Positions 55,405 through 64,000 of a stretch of 64,000 nt of DNA are shown here, piece after piece (position 1 is the first letter of the stretch; the number at the start of each line of letters is the position of its first letter). The stretch spans positions 2,480,001 through 2,544,000 of the forward strand of contig NZ_CP048103.1 in NCBI RefSeq assembly GCF_013282215.1, in the 5' to 3' direction. This DNA comes from Kroppenstedtia eburnea. Lineage in GTDB: Bacteria; Bacillota; Bacilli; Thermoactinomycetales; DSM-45169. The position numbers were made by a program, and so were the translations under genes. The notes below the pieces were generated by a model. It was not told the origin of the DNA and did not search any database. It was given only the letters and a program-made list of their open reading frames with translations.

Positions 55405-56760
55405 TCATCGGGACCCGGAATCCGTCCCATCCTGGACGGACAACGCCCGAACCACCACACGGAGTCCCTGGACATCCACCACTTTCACCGGCGTGTGCGG
55501 CGGGATGAAACCGCCTTCACTCACCACGTCCACCCGCTTCCCTTCGATCGCTGCCGTTCCTGCGGGTCGAAGAGGGCTGAGAGCTTTCCCTTGTTTCCCG
55601 ATCAGTTCCCGGCGTCCCGGTTGGGTGACATATCCTGTCGTATTCTCCTGCACCGAGTTCAGGACGAATCGTTTCAGGCCCCCTCTGAGGCCGAGCTGAC
55701 GGACAGCGATAACCATCCCCACCACAGTCAACAGCAGGGCGACCACCAGGGTGGACAAACTGAACATCCGGTCGGCAGCAGCGGCCACGACAGAGGCTGC
55801 CAGGGAGAGTAGACCGAGAATTCCAAAGATACCGAACCCCGGGACAAAAATTTCAATCAACAGCAGAATCAGACCTGCGGCAAACAGGACAAAGGTTTCC
55901 ACCCCGGCCAGTCCGGCCAGATAGTGACCGAAGAAATAAAGACCGAATGCACCGAGGCCGATGAAGCCGGGGAGACCGAAACCGGGGGTCAGAAACTCAA
56001 TGGCCAGACCGGCCAAACCCACCATGAACAAGACCGGAATCACATATGGGCTGGTGACAAACCGTGCCACCTGCTCACTCAGGGTCTGATCCACCCGGAT
56101 CACATCAGATGAATGGGCACCGACAAAGCGGAGTACATCGGCATCCCCCTTCACCATCCGATCCGCCATCTTTTGTTGGATCGCCTGACCGGCGGAAAGG
56201 CTGAGCAGCTCCCCTTTTTTCTTCAAGCCTTTGATCTCCAGATTCCGCTCCACCATGCCGGCGGCAATCTCCGGATCCCTGCCGTGGACTTCTGCCGCCG
56301 CCCGCATGTTGGAAGTCCAGAAGGCCACTGTCTTCGGATCCGCACGCTCACCGGTGATGGTCCGGGGTTCCGCCGCTCCCATGGCACTTCCCGGCGCCAT
56401 CAGGATGTGATCGGCATTCAAGGCGATGTAGGAGCCGGCAGAAATGGCCTCCCCTTTGATATACACCGTTACCGGTATTTTGGATGAGCGGAGCAACTTT
56501 CCGATTTCCAAAGCTGCCGCCACATCCCCACCGAGGGTGTCCATCTCCAGAACGATCGCCTCCGCTCCGGCCTGTTGCGCCTCCCGGAACCCCCGCTCAA
56601 GAAACCGGGTCAGTCCCTGTTCCACCTCTTGATCCAAGGGAATCCAATACACCGCCCCACCATGATTTTGATCCGGCTCGGCCTGCACTGCCGGAATGAC
56701 CGCAGTGAGGGTGAGGAAACAGAGCAAAAGGAGAACCCCCGCCCGACCCGTTTGTTCCAT
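55405..56760 (-). CDS. yqeZ: NfeD-type membrane serine protease homologue (YqeZ)
   Basis: 451 residues. A signal peptide is followed by a ClpP-like serine protease domain. LEMDTLGGDVAAALEIGK is the oxyanion region and GEAISAGSYIALNAD contains the serine nucleophile. Four or five membrane spans then run over residues 230-360, and a C-terminal NfeD OB-fold domain ends the protein (GTAAIEGKRVDVVSEGGFIP). It forms an operon with floA, a fixed pairing in bacteria. The function is membrane quality control or microdomain support. Confidence 0.93.
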   Translation of the reverse strand: MEQTGRAGVLLLLCFLTLTAVIPAVQAEPDQNHGGAVYWIPLDQEVEQGLTRFLERGFREAQQAGAEAIVLEMDTLGGDVAAALEIGKLLRSSKIPVTVYIKGEAISAGSYIALNADHILMAPGSAMGAAEPRTITGERADPKTVAFWTSNMRAAAEVHGRDPEIAAGMVERNLEIKGLKKKGELLSLSAGQAIQQKMADRMVKGDADVLRFVGAHSSDVIRVDQTLSEQVARFVTSPYVIPVLFMVGLAGLAIEFLTPGFGLPGFIGLGAFGLYFFGHYLAGLAGVETFVLFAAGLILLLIEIFVPGFGIFGILGLLSLAASVVAAAADRMFSLSTLVVALLLTVVGMVIAVRQLGLRGGLKRFVLNSVQENTTGYVTQPGRRELIGKQGKALSPLRPAGTAAIEGKRVDVVSEGGFIPPHTPVKVVDVQGLRVVVRALSVQDGTDSGSR

Positions 56761-56832
56761 TCCTTTACCCCCTATCCATATCTACGGTTGATTCAGGGAA
56801 AAGTTTCACATCTCTATTCTAACCCGGATATG

Positions 56833-56863
56833 GAAAAACACAGCGTGGAAACCGCTGTGTTTT
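56833..56863 (-). terminator. intrinsic terminator of yqeY
   Basis: Stem AAACACAGCG / CGCTGTGTTT with T runs on both strands, overlapping the yqeY stop codon. Confidence 0.87.
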
Positions 56864-57305
56864 ACTGCAGTCCTTCCTGAACCAGCCGGTTGACCCACTT
56901 TCCATCGGCGCGTCCCTTCACCCGGGGCATGACAGCTTTCATCACTTTTCCCATATCGGCCTTGGAGGTGGCACCGGTGGAGGCGATCGCTTCCTGAACG
57001 ATCTTCTTCAGTTCTGCTTCCGTCAGCTGCTCAGGCATGTATTTTTCCAAAACCGCGATCTCATCCCTTGCTTTTTGGGCAAGGTCTTCCCGTCCCGCCT
57101 GTTCAAACTCCTGAAGGGAGTCCCTCTGCTGTTTCAGTTCTTTGGTCACAACATCGAGGGCCTCTTCCTCAGTCAGGGGTTGTTTCAGCTCAATCTCCTT
57201 GTTCTTGATGGATGATCGAACCATCCGGATGACGGACAGGGTGGTCTTCTCCTTGTTCTTCATCGCGGTTTTCATATCTTGATTCAACCGCTCAATCAGG
57301 TTCAC
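56862..57305 (-). CDS. yqeY: GatB/YqeY domain protein
   Basis: 147 residues, full length. It has the family start LIERLNQDMKTAMKNKEKTT, the central LEKYMPEQLTEAELKKIV and the ending MGKVMKAVMPRVKGRADGKW. YqeY resembles the tRNA-binding tail of GatB but stands alone; its role is not established. GTG start. It follows rpsU by 20 bases. Confidence 0.95.
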   Translation of the reverse strand: MNLIERLNQDMKTAMKNKEKTTLSVIRMVRSSIKNKEIELKQPLTEEEALDVVTKELKQQRDSLQEFEQAGREDLAQKARDEIAVLEKYMPEQLTEAELKKIVQEAIASTGATSKADMGKVMKAVMPRVKGRADGKWVNRLVQEGLQ

Positions 57306-57325
57306 CAGACCTGCACCTCACTGAA

Positions 57326-57496
57326 TTATTTCCGTTTCCGGGCAGCGTCGGATTTCTTTTTCCGCTTGACGCTGGGCTTTTCGTAGAACTTGCGCTTCTT
57401 CAGTTCCCGCATCGTCCCGTCTTTGGCGATGGACTTCTTGAAGCGGCGCAACGCTTTGTCCAGCGATTCGTTTTTACGAACGTGAACTTCCGCCAT
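57326..57496 (-). CDS. rpsU: 30S ribosomal protein S21
   Basis: 56 residues, the full S21: [19 protein letters not shown] through a very basic tail ([17 protein letters not shown]). It is a small-subunit protein near the anti-Shine-Dalgarno region. ATG 57496 follows GGAGGGAGGG; the upstream in-frame extension lies in leader DNA. In many Bacillales this gene has its own promoter, and the 200-base leader upstream may hold it. Confidence 0.97.
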   Translation of the reverse strand: MAEVHVRKNESLDKALRRFKKSIAKDGTMRELKKRKFYEKPSVKRKKKSDAARKRK

Positions 57497-57699
57497 GGTT
57501 ATCCCTCCCTCCGCGGGTGTGATCCACCCGTGGGATGAACCGCCGGGATCTAGCGTACCCATAGGCTGGATGCAAGCGAAGGCTTCCCATTCAGAGGGAC
57601 AACGCGCACCCTGGACCTGAACTCCCCTTGCGGCGCAATAATAAAACAGACTCAACGGCTATTATACTATACAGCCAATTTAAGTGTCAAAGAACCCTT

Positions 57700-58044
57700 T
57701 CAACCGGGAGGCCAGCTCAGAGACCTTCCCCCGAGCAGATGAAAATGGATGTGGTAAACCGTCTGACCGCCCTCATCCCCGCAGTTGTTCACGATCCGGA
57801 AACCTTTGTCGGCCACACCCAGCTCATCGGCAAGCCGATTGATCACAGAGAATATCCGTCCCAGGAGAGGCCCCTCCTCTTCCCCAATGTCCCGGACGGA
57901 TGGGATATGCTTTTTCGGGATGACAAGCAGGTGGACCGGAGCCTGGGCGTGAAGATCGCGAAAGGCCAACACATCTTCATCTTCGTACACTTTCTCCGCC
58001 GGGAGACTGCCCTCCACTATTTTGCAGAAAATGCACTCTGTCAT
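57700..58044 (-). CDS. HIT family nucleotide hydrolase
   Basis: 114 residues. It has CIFCKIVEG at the start, LVIPKKHIPS, and the catalytic HIT motif HIHFHLLGG near the end. These enzymes hydrolyse adenosine 5'-phosphoramidate-like nucleotides. GAAGGAAGGTG before the ATG. It is transcribed from its own site, with the rpsU leader downstream. Confidence 0.93.
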   Translation of the reverse strand: MTECIFCKIVEGSLPAEKVYEDEDVLAFRDLHAQAPVHLLVIPKKHIPSVRDIGEEEGPLLGRIFSVINRLADELGVADKGFRIVNNCGDEGGQTVYHIHFHLLGGRSLSWPPG

Positions 58045-58184
58045 GGTATCACCTTCCTTCGGTTGTCCGTATTATACCAAAAAATCAGGCTTCGGAGAAA
58101 CCGGTGGGAGCATGAACAAGGACACCCGCCCGGACATATACTGAGTTGTCGAGGATTCGAAAAACAACTGAAGGAGGAGACACC

Positions 58185-58505
58185 ATGACCCGAAACCGCA
58201 GGGAACAGCTTCGACAGATGATCCGGGAAATAGTCAAAGAGGAATTGGCCCGGACCGCATCCGCCAAACCGGATGAAAGGGAGAAAGCGCAAGGCCCCCA
58301 GGACTCCCCCTCCCGTCCCCGGCCGGCGCAAGAGAACCGGGAAACCGCACCACCTCCACCCTGGGCTCTTTTTGGTTCTCCCCAGCCCGCCCCGGACGGG
58401 AAGGAAAAGACACCCTTTCACAATTCCCACCCCCATCAGCTGTACAAACCGGAACCCACTCTCAACCCGCCTCCCTTCATCTCCGGAAACCGGGTGTCGG
58501 ATTAA
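58185..58505 (+). CDS. hypothetical protein, 106 aa, proline-rich
   Basis: Not recognised. A basic helix (TRNRREQLRQMIREIVKEEL) is followed by a long disordered stretch rich in Pro, Glu and Gln. GAAGGAGGAG lies before ATG 58185; an earlier in-frame ATG at 58146 has no site. The composition and position, next to a terminator on a short plus-strand unit, suggest a small adaptor or spore-related protein, with no stronger evidence. Confidence 0.65.
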   Translation: MTRNRREQLRQMIREIVKEELARTASAKPDEREKAQGPQDSPSRPRPAQENRETAPPPPWALFGSPQPAPDGKEKTPFHNSHPHQLYKPEPTLNPPPFISGNRVSD

Positions 58506-58519
58506 ATATCTGCACGGGA

Positions 58520-58555
58520 AAACCCCTCTCCCGCCGGGACAGGGGTTACATTTTC
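58520..58555 (+). terminator. intrinsic terminator after the proline-rich protein gene
   Basis: Stem AACCCCT / AGGGGTT with an internal CCCG/CGGG-like pairing and a short T run (ATTTTC). Confidence 0.65.
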
Positions 58556-58619
58556 GCCTCCGGGTCATGCCTGTCCCCCATCAGCCATATACATGGGAAC
58601 AGGCGGAGGAGGCTGACTG

Positions 58620-59603
58620 ATGAAAGAGATTGTGATTCCTTTTGCAACGGGACTGGCCATCTTTTTATTCGGAATGCAATTGATCCGGGTCGGGCTGGAA
58701 GAACTGACCGCCCACCGGATGCAGCATTTCCTGTTGCGATTTACCAAAACACCGCTTCGCGGATTTGGGACGGGCTTGGTGGCCACACTCTTTTTGCAGA
58801 GCAGCAGTGCAGTCACCGTCCTGACCATCGGTTTTGTCAACGCCGGTTTGTTAACCTTTGCCCAAACCGTCGGAATCATCCTGGGGACCAATGTGGGTAC
58901 CACAGTCACCACGGAAATCCTGGCTCTGAAGGTGGAGGATTTCGCACTTCCCCTGATCCTGACGGGAGCCGCCCTCTATGCTCTCCCCTGGAAAAAAACC
59001 GCCGCCTTCGGTCTGGCCCTCGGAGGTTTCGGCTGTATCTTCCTAGGAATGGAAGCCATGCAATGGATCGCCGAGCCCATCAAAAACCGGGGTTGGGTGG
59101 CTGCCCTTATGGAGAGCGGGTATCATCCTGTCTTCTCCGGTGTACTCTCCGGCATCCTGCTGACTTCCATCATTCAGAGTGGAAATGCCGTCATCGCCAT
59201 CACCATGGGCTTCTTTGCCACAGGTCTGGTCCCCTTGCCCTTCGCCATCGCCGTCGTATTGGGAAGCAATGTGGGCACGTGTATCACGGCCTTTCTCGCT
59301 TCCATCGGAACGGAACGGGCGGCGAAACAAGTGGCCCTGGCACATTTATTGCTCAATGTCGGGGGACTGCTCCTGTTCCTGCCCTGGGTGGGAACCATCG
59401 CCGAAGTGGCCCACTGGTTATCCGACGATCCGGCCGCCCAGATCGCCCACATCCAAACCCTGTACAATCTGATCTGCTCCCTGACGGTTTTGCCTTTCGC
59501 AAGCTCTTTCGCCAGAGTGGTCTCCCGGATCCTCCCGGAGCGGAACCCTTCCTGGTCCTTCAGAGGACGTCATCCCCATCCGCTCTTAAAATGGCATCAG
59601 TAA
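58620..59603 (+). CDS. yqeW: Na+/phosphate cotransporter-like protein (YqeW family)
   Basis: 327 residues with about eight spans. It has the two inverted PF02690-type repeats, each with a QSSSA/QSGNA motif: [19 protein letters not shown] near residue 60 and [19 protein letters not shown] near 192. [10 protein letters not shown] and [12 protein letters not shown] follow them. Family members take up phosphate with sodium, but the C-terminal PhoU-like domain of longer forms is missing, as in B. subtilis YqeW. It converges with deoC, overlapping it by seven bases. Confidence 0.92.
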   Translation: MKEIVIPFATGLAIFLFGMQLIRVGLEELTAHRMQHFLLRFTKTPLRGFGTGLVATLFLQSSSAVTVLTIGFVNAGLLTFAQTVGIILGTNVGTTVTTEILALKVEDFALPLILTGAALYALPWKKTAAFGLALGGFGCIFLGMEAMQWIAEPIKNRGWVAALMESGYHPVFSGVLSGILLTSIIQSGNAVIAITMGFFATGLVPLPFAIAVVLGSNVGTCITAFLASIGTERAAKQVALAHLLLNVGGLLLFLPWVGTIAEVAHWLSDDPAAQIAHIQTLYNLICSLTVLPFASSFARVVSRILPERNPSWSFRGRHPHPLLKWHQ

Positions 59604-60268
59604 CCCTCACTGCCCCTGCCGCCGCTCACAATGGCAACCCCGGAGCTGGCACCGAGCCGGCTGGCCCCGGCTTCCACCATCTTTTCGGCGGTTTCCCGGT
59701 CACGGATCCCGCCGGAGGCCTTCACCCCCAGATCCGGACCGACGGCTTCCCGCATCACCCGGACGGCATCCTCCGTGGCGCCGCCGGCACCGAATCCCGT
59801 CGAGGTTTTCACAAAGTCGGCACCCGCCGCCTTCGCTTTGGCACAAGCAATCCGGATCTCATCTTCTGTAAGCAGACCCGTCTCCAGAATCACTTTGACT
59901 GTGACTCCAGCCGCCGCTTCCACCACCGCGGCGATATCGTTTCGGACCTGATCCAGATCCCCCGATTTGAGGGCTCCGATATTGATCACCATATCCACTT
60001 CCCCGGCCCCGTCTTCGATCGCCTTCCGGGTTTCAAAGGCCTTCACTTCGGCAGGGGTGGCCCCCAAGGGGAAGCCGACCACGGTGCAGACTTTCACCCC
60101 CGATCCTTTCAGCTTTTCCGCCGCCCTGCTCACCCAGTACGGATTGATGCAAACGGAAGCAAAACCGTGGGTTGCGGCTTCCTTACAGAGCTGATCGATT
60201 TGCTCCGCCGTCGCCTCCGGTTTTAACAGGGTATGGTCGATGAGCGATGCCAATTCTTTTGCGTTCAC
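59597..60268 (-). CDS. deoC: deoxyribose-phosphate aldolase
   Basis: 223 residues, full length. It has [30 protein letters not shown], the KVILETGLL strand and the Schiff-base lysine in [15 protein letters not shown]. It splits deoxyribose 5-phosphate to glyceraldehyde 3-phosphate and acetaldehyde. GTG 60268 overlaps the Nudix stop (GTGA) and follows GGAGGGG. Confidence 0.96.
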   Translation of the reverse strand: MNAKELASLIDHTLLKPEATAEQIDQLCKEAATHGFASVCINPYWVSRAAEKLKGSGVKVCTVVGFPLGATPAEVKAFETRKAIEDGAGEVDMVINIGALKSGDLDQVRNDIAAVVEAAAGVTVKVILETGLLTEDEIRIACAKAKAAGADFVKTSTGFGAGGATEDAVRVMREAVGPDLGVKASGGIRDRETAEKMVEAGASRLGASSGVAIVSGGRGSEGY

Positions 60269-60714
60269 TGCTGATCCCCCTCCAGTTGATCCACTTGAAT
60301 TCCCAGACAGGCAAAGGCTTTGCTGATTACGCTCAGGTTATTCTCATATCCCATGGTCCGTTGTTTCTCCCAGGCTTGTTGCGGGCTCAGCCACGCAACG
60401 CCGGTGATTTCCGAAAGTTGGGGAAGAATCTCTCCTCCCCCGGCCTTTACCAAAAAATAGTGCACTTCTTTTTCCACCTCTCCGTAATCCGGATGAAAGT
60501 AACGATAAGAGATGGTTTCAAGAGGTTGTTCGATCTCCCCCTCAACCCCCGTCTCCTCCAGAATCTCGCGCAAGGCGGTCTGCTCGACGGTCTCACCGGG
60601 CTCTCTTTTTCCTTTGGGCAAGGTCCAGCGGGAATAACGGTCTTCAATCATCAGGATGGAGCAGGCCCCCATCTCCTTCTTATAAACGACGCCACCCGCA
60701 GAGATCTCTTTCAC
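60265..60714 (-). CDS. Nudix hydrolase
   Basis: 149 residues. The Nudix box is complete: [20 protein letters not shown] followed by TGV. The rest is a typical small Nudix fold (SAGGVVYKK at the start, [17 protein letters not shown]). The substrate is unknown. GTG 60714 follows AAGGGGGG; the longer frame lacks a site. It is translationally coupled to deoC. Confidence 0.9.
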   Translation of the reverse strand: MKEISAGGVVYKKEMGACSILMIEDRYSRWTLPKGKREPGETVEQTALREILEETGVEGEIEQPLETISYRYFHPDYGEVEKEVHYFLVKAGGGEILPQLSEITGVAWLSPQQAWEKQRTMGYENNLSVISKAFACLGIQVDQLEGDQQ

Positions 60715-60814
60715 AAGTGATACCCCCCTTCCGGTTTCCCTTGAGCTCATGAAATCAGATCGGCATCCGGCGCAGAATCAACCCAGTTTGCAATGCGACG
60801 GAAACCAGACTGCC

Positions 60815-61627
60815 TCAACAGGGAGACCGCTTCCTGGTGAACCAGTCCACAGCGAAATCGACAGCTTCCCGCATCCCGAACAGCCGGCTTTCCGCCAGTC
60901 CGACCCGGCCTCTTTGAACAGGATGAGTTCGCTCAAAAGCTTCGCCGATGGCGGGGAACAAGTCCGTTTGGTGATCCAGGTCCTGATAAACCTTCCACAC
61001 CCGCCTCCCCTTTTCCATCACCGGAGCCCCTTCTTCAATCACCTTTCCTCCCGGCACCCGGTATTCCGCCAGATGAAAAGAAGTGTTGCTCTCATAGCCG
61101 ACACCGAGCAGAAGGACATGGGCCGAGCGATCGTACAACTTGGCCAGGGGAGAGTTTTCCCCGAGGCTGAATGCCAATCCATGATCCGCCACCACTTCCC
61201 CCGCCTCTTTACCCCAGGCGGCAAGGGAAAGCTTCGGATGATCGCTGCGAAGAACTCCCGGGAAAGTGCGAAAGGTATCCGCCACCTTCCCCATCCAGAA
61301 AGCTGGCGTAACCTGAGGATCATAGGCCGGTAGATGATTCCGGATCACCGGCCACCACTCTTCAGGCACCGGTGGATTCTCCCAATGAGAGGGGTCGGAC
61401 AACTGGGGAGATTGGGTTGGCATCACCAGTGTCCCCGAGGGGGTAAGCACATCCATCAGCGCGTGGATGACAGCCTCCCCCCCTCCCACCACATATCCGA
61501 GGGAGGAGAGGGAGGTGTGGACAATCACCGTCTCCCCTTCCCCCAATCCCAGCTCTTTCAGATCCGCCGCGAGACTTTCCCGTGTCCCCGGCACGGAAGT
61601 CCGTTGAATCGCCTCCTGTTCACCCAT
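60815..61627 (-). CDS. AAC(3)-like aminoglycoside N-acetyltransferase family protein
   Basis: 270 residues. It has the family motifs VIVHTSLSSLGYVVGGGEAV, LVMPTQSPQLSDP, RSDHPKLSLAAWGK and VLLLGVGYESNTSFHLAEY. These are the SGNL-free AAC(3) fold motifs seen in YokD of Bacillus. Activity against aminoglycosides cannot be inferred, since many chromosomal members have other acyl acceptors. GGAGGAAAG before the ATG. Confidence 0.9.
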   Translation of the reverse strand: MGEQEAIQRTSVPGTRESLAADLKELGLGEGETVIVHTSLSSLGYVVGGGEAVIHALMDVLTPSGTLVMPTQSPQLSDPSHWENPPVPEEWWPVIRNHLPAYDPQVTPAFWMGKVADTFRTFPGVLRSDHPKLSLAAWGKEAGEVVADHGLAFSLGENSPLAKLYDRSAHVLLLGVGYESNTSFHLAEYRVPGGKVIEEGAPVMEKGRRVWKVYQDLDHQTDLFPAIGEAFERTHPVQRGRVGLAESRLFGMREAVDFAVDWFTRKRSPC

Positions 61628-61648
61628 TTTTTATCTTTCCTCCTTTAT

Positions 61649-62149
61649 TCAGCCTTCCTTCATGTCGTGGACCACCGCTTCCACGGCACACTGAGGGGAG
61701 CAGCATTCCCCCTCCCGGTTCTCCTCATCGAGAAAGATCCCTTCGATCCCCAACTCCCGGCGGGCGGAATCATCCGGGTTGAAGTGATGCCCGCAGACAG
61801 CACAAAGCTTGAGGTGAGGAGTTTTCTCCAGCCGTTCCAGCAAATCCTGCACCTGGGGTTGCTCCAGTTTGAACTCGTCCACGGCCACATGTAAAAAATG
61901 CTGAGCCGTCTCAAAAAAACGGACATCCTCCTTCACGTAGTTCTGCTCGTTCCAGAAAGCCCATCTTCCGTCCGCCAAGTGTGTCAGGTGATATCCGTCC
62001 CCCAGGGGACAGGAGGATTCTTTTAACGCCTGGTATGTACGGAAACTGAGTTCACTGGCCAGATGTTCCAAAAGTTCCCCGTCCACTTCTGACAGCACAT
62101 CATTCCAATCGAATTTGTCCAGCGCGGACTCCCAATCTTCAGATGTCAA
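61649..62149 (-). CDS. hypothetical protein, 166 aa, with zinc-ribbon-like cysteines
   Basis: Not recognised. TTG 62149 follows AGGAGG by seven bases; the longer frame to 62212 has no site. An acidic helical N-terminal part is followed by an aromatic central part (HLTHLADGRWAFWNEQNYV). A C-terminal segment holds LCAVCGHHFN and CCSPQCAVEAV, a likely zinc-binding pair of CxxC motifs. Its place between mtaB and the AAC(3)-like gene gives no clue to function. Confidence 0.72.
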   Translation of the reverse strand: MTSEDWESALDKFDWNDVLSEVDGELLEHLASELSFRTYQALKESSCPLGDGYHLTHLADGRWAFWNEQNYVKEDVRFFETAQHFLHVAVDEFKLEQPQVQDLLERLEKTPHLKLCAVCGHHFNPDDSARRELGIEGIFLDEENREGECCSPQCAVEAVVHDMKEG

Positions 62150-62240
62150 TTCGCCGCCTCCTCTCGGGGATTCATCTCTTTCATCCCCATTCACTCTAAC
62201 AGTATAGATCAAAATTTTGAATGTAACAGCTTTTCTCCCT

Positions 62241-62268
62241 CAAAAAAACCGCCCTTTCCCAGGGCGGT
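62241..62268 (-). terminator. intrinsic terminator of mtaB
   Basis: An 8-bp stem ACCGCCCT / AGGGCGGT with a 5-nt loop and T7 on the minus strand, about 35 bases after the gene. Confidence 0.87.
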
Positions 62269-62302
62269 CAGGTGTTAAACGCACATGCGACGCAAGACCC
62301 CA

Positions 62303-63649
62303 TCAACCGGCTTTGTAAGGACGGGGAACTTCGTCCATGGTGCGGACAAAGGTACCTTGGCTGTACTCGGAACCGGGTTGATCCAATCGGACGCGGCACA
62401 CCTGGCCCACCAGCTCTTCATTGCCGGGGAAGGCGATCTGCAGATAATTGTCGGAATACCCCGCCAACCATCCGCTGTCCGGATCGTCTTTCAAGGGACC
62501 TTCCGGGATCACTTCCAGCACCTCACCCGCGTACTTCGAGGCGTAGGTCAACGCGAGGCGATCAGAGAGTGCGATCAACCGTGCGACCCGATCCTGCTTC
62601 ACCTCTGCCGGCACCTGATCCGTCATCCGTGCCGCCGGGGTTCCGGTCCGGGTGGAGTAAGGAAAGACGTGCAACTCGGAGAAGCCCAGCTCTTCGATCA
62701 GGCGATATCCGTTTTCAAACTGTTCCTCTGTCTCTCCAGGGAAGCCGACGATCACATCGCTGGTGATGGCCACCCCCGGCATCGCCCGGTGGAGATGCTC
62801 AATCTTGCGACGGTATTCATCCACCGTGTAACGGCGACGCATCCGCTTCAGCACCACATCATCCCCGGCCTGCAAGGGGATGTGCAGGTGACGGCACATC
62901 TTATCCGACTTGTTGAGCACATCGATCACCCGATCATCGATCTGGCTGGCTTCGATCGAGCTGATCCGGATCCGTTTCAGACCCTCCACCTTGTCCAGGT
63001 CCCAGAGCAGATCCGCCAACTTGTAGTCCTCAAAGTCTTCCCCGTAGCCTCCGGTGTGAATTCCGGTGAGAACGATCTCTTTGTAACCCGCATCCACCAG
63101 CTGCCGGGCCTGCCGGAGCACACTTTCCGGCTTTCGGCTCCGGAGGAGGCCGCGAGCCCAGGGAATGATGCAGAAGGTGCAGAAGTTGTTGCAGCCTTCC
63201 TGGATTTTGAGAGAGGCCCGGGTCCGCTCCGAAAAGGAGGGGACGTCCATTTCCTCGAACTCCCGGGTTTTCATGATGTTTTTCACTGCGTTGACCGGTT
63301 GCCGTGTCTGCCGGTGCTCCTCGATATACTGAAGGAGTTTGTCCCGTCCCTGGGTCCCGACCACCACATCCACACCGGGGATGTCCATGATTTCAGCGGA
63401 GGATGTCTGGGCATAACAGCCGGTCACTGCCACCACGGCTTCGGGATTTTTCCGGACGGCCCGCCGAATCATTTGGCGGCTCTTCCGATCTCCGGTATTG
63501 GTCACCGTACAGGTATTGATCACATACACATCGGCCTTCTGTTCAAAATCGACCTTTTCATATCCTTGACGCTGAAACAGCTTCCACATGGCCTCTGTCT
63601 CATAAGCGTTCACTTTACAGCCCAGCGTATGGAATGCCACCGTGCTCAC
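62303..63649 (-). CDS. mtaB: tRNA t6A37 methylthiotransferase MtaB
   Basis: 448 residues. The N-terminal methylthiotransferase domain has VAFHTLGCKVNAYE and VINTCTVTNTGD. The radical-SAM cluster motif is CNNFCTFCIIPWARG. The C-terminal TRAM domain follows (VLEVIPEGPLKDD). It converts t6A to ms2t6A at tRNA position 37. GTG 63649 overlaps the rsmE stop, the conserved rsmE-mtaB order. Confidence 0.96.
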   Translation of the reverse strand: MSTVAFHTLGCKVNAYETEAMWKLFQRQGYEKVDFEQKADVYVINTCTVTNTGDRKSRQMIRRAVRKNPEAVVAVTGCYAQTSSAEIMDIPGVDVVVGTQGRDKLLQYIEEHRQTRQPVNAVKNIMKTREFEEMDVPSFSERTRASLKIQEGCNNFCTFCIIPWARGLLRSRKPESVLRQARQLVDAGYKEIVLTGIHTGGYGEDFEDYKLADLLWDLDKVEGLKRIRISSIEASQIDDRVIDVLNKSDKMCRHLHIPLQAGDDVVLKRMRRRYTVDEYRRKIEHLHRAMPGVAITSDVIVGFPGETEEQFENGYRLIEELGFSELHVFPYSTRTGTPAARMTDQVPAEVKQDRVARLIALSDRLALTYASKYAGEVLEVIPEGPLKDDPDSGWLAGYSDNYLQIAFPGNEELVGQVCRVRLDQPGSEYSQGTFVRTMDEVPRPYKAG

Positions 63650-64000
63650 AGTGGCTCACCTCCCATCTCACCGTATGAATAATGAATACAAGACAGCAAT
63701 GCCAACGGTGCCGTCTCCGCCCGCAGGATCCTGGGACCCAAGTGAATGGAGACAGCACCGGCGGCGACCGCCTCACTTTTCTCTGTTTCCGTGAACCCGC
63801 CTTCGGGCCCGATCACCACCAGCATGCGTTCCCCTGTAACCTCCCGCAACACTGCTCCCAGGGAACGTCCTCCTTTTTCATAGGCAAAGAGAACCCGGTC
63901 AAAAGCGGGAAAGCGTTCCAGCAAGGACCGCCAATCCATCACGGTTTCCACGTGGGGGATTTGACCCCGGTGGGACTGTTCCGCCGCTTCCTTGGCGATC
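63646..64000 (-). CDS. rsmE: 16S rRNA (uracil(1498)-N3)-methyltransferase RsmE, C-terminal part
   Basis: The frame stays open to the window edge, so the N-terminus is missing. The SPOUT knot is clear: MLVVIGPEGGFTETEKSEAV, then IHLGPRILRAETAPLALLSCI. It methylates U1498 of 16S rRNA. An internal ATG at 63951 is not the true start, because conserved residues precede it. Confidence 0.93.
   Translation of the reverse strand, partial: IAKEAAEQSHRGQIPHVETVMDWRSLLERFPAFDRVLFAYEKGGRSLGAVLREVTGERMLVVIGPEGGFTETEKSEAVAAGAVSIHLGPRILRAETAPLALLSCIHYSYGEMGGEPL

Overview
The window is a chromosomal segment of a spore-forming, Gram-positive member of the Bacillales. The evidence is the conserved order mtaB - yqeW - rpsU - yqeY - nfeD/floA - yqfC/yqfD - phoH - pgpH - ybeY - dgkA - cdd - era - yqzL - recO - glyQS - ccpN - yqfL - ppdK - dnaG - sigA, together with an alpha/beta SASP, a GerPF-like protein, a glycine T-box and a TPP riboswitch. 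The fairly high GC and the mix of genes (HPPD, a stand-alone nuoD, a class A-type RNase P RNA) fit a Thermoactinomycetaceae-like organism. That placement is inference. Most genes are on the minus strand.

Layout. 1-5.7 kb: end of a cation/proton antiporter, small genes, divergent rodA and ftsW, and a TPP-riboswitch-controlled tenI-thiS-thiG operon. 5.9-10.6 kb: ferredoxin, DUF488, DedA, an isolated nuoD next to a nicotinamidase-like hydrolase, and an M42 peptidase. 11-18.4 kb: a secreted unknown protein, small unknowns, an SGNH hydrolase, rnpB, nif3-trmK, an EEP nuclease/phosphatase and a GerPF-like spore protein. 18.5-26.5 kb: an accessory block (M1 peptidase, HPPD, thioredoxin reductase-like flavoprotein with an Rrf2 regulator, acyl-CoA synthetase and acyl-CoA dehydrogenase) lying between trmK/nif3 and sigA. 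26.7-46.7 kb: core housekeeping genes for replication, transcription, gluconeogenesis control, glycyl-tRNA synthetase and ribosome maturation, ending in phoH-yqfD-yqfC. 46.8-53.8 kb: a variable island with a solo TnpB element, SASP, a lactococcin-972-type bacteriocin cassette (ABC ATPase, bacteriocin-associated permease, precursor) and an AT-rich tubby-like gene. 53.9-64 kb: floA/nfeD, yqeY, rpsU, HIT, a Na/Pi-type transporter, deoC, Nudix, an AAC(3)-like gene, mtaB and rsmE.

The most striking non-coding feature is a family of eleven short interspersed repeats. Complete copies have terminal inverted repeats, a TA-like target, a long internal hairpin, and a roughly 43-nt module present 0, 1 or 2 times. 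They sit in intergenic DNA, often against a stop codon, and ten of eleven share one orientation. No transposase for them lies in the window.

The bacteriocin cassette appears broken by two separate single-base frameshifts, one in the precursor and one in the permease. Several regulators (ccpN, yqfL, the Rrf2 gene) have a good Shine-Dalgarno sequence placed before AUU/AUA codons instead of AUG/GUG/UUG. The ccpN-yqfL-ppdK promoter carries a CcpN-like box and a perfect 20-bp palindrome.
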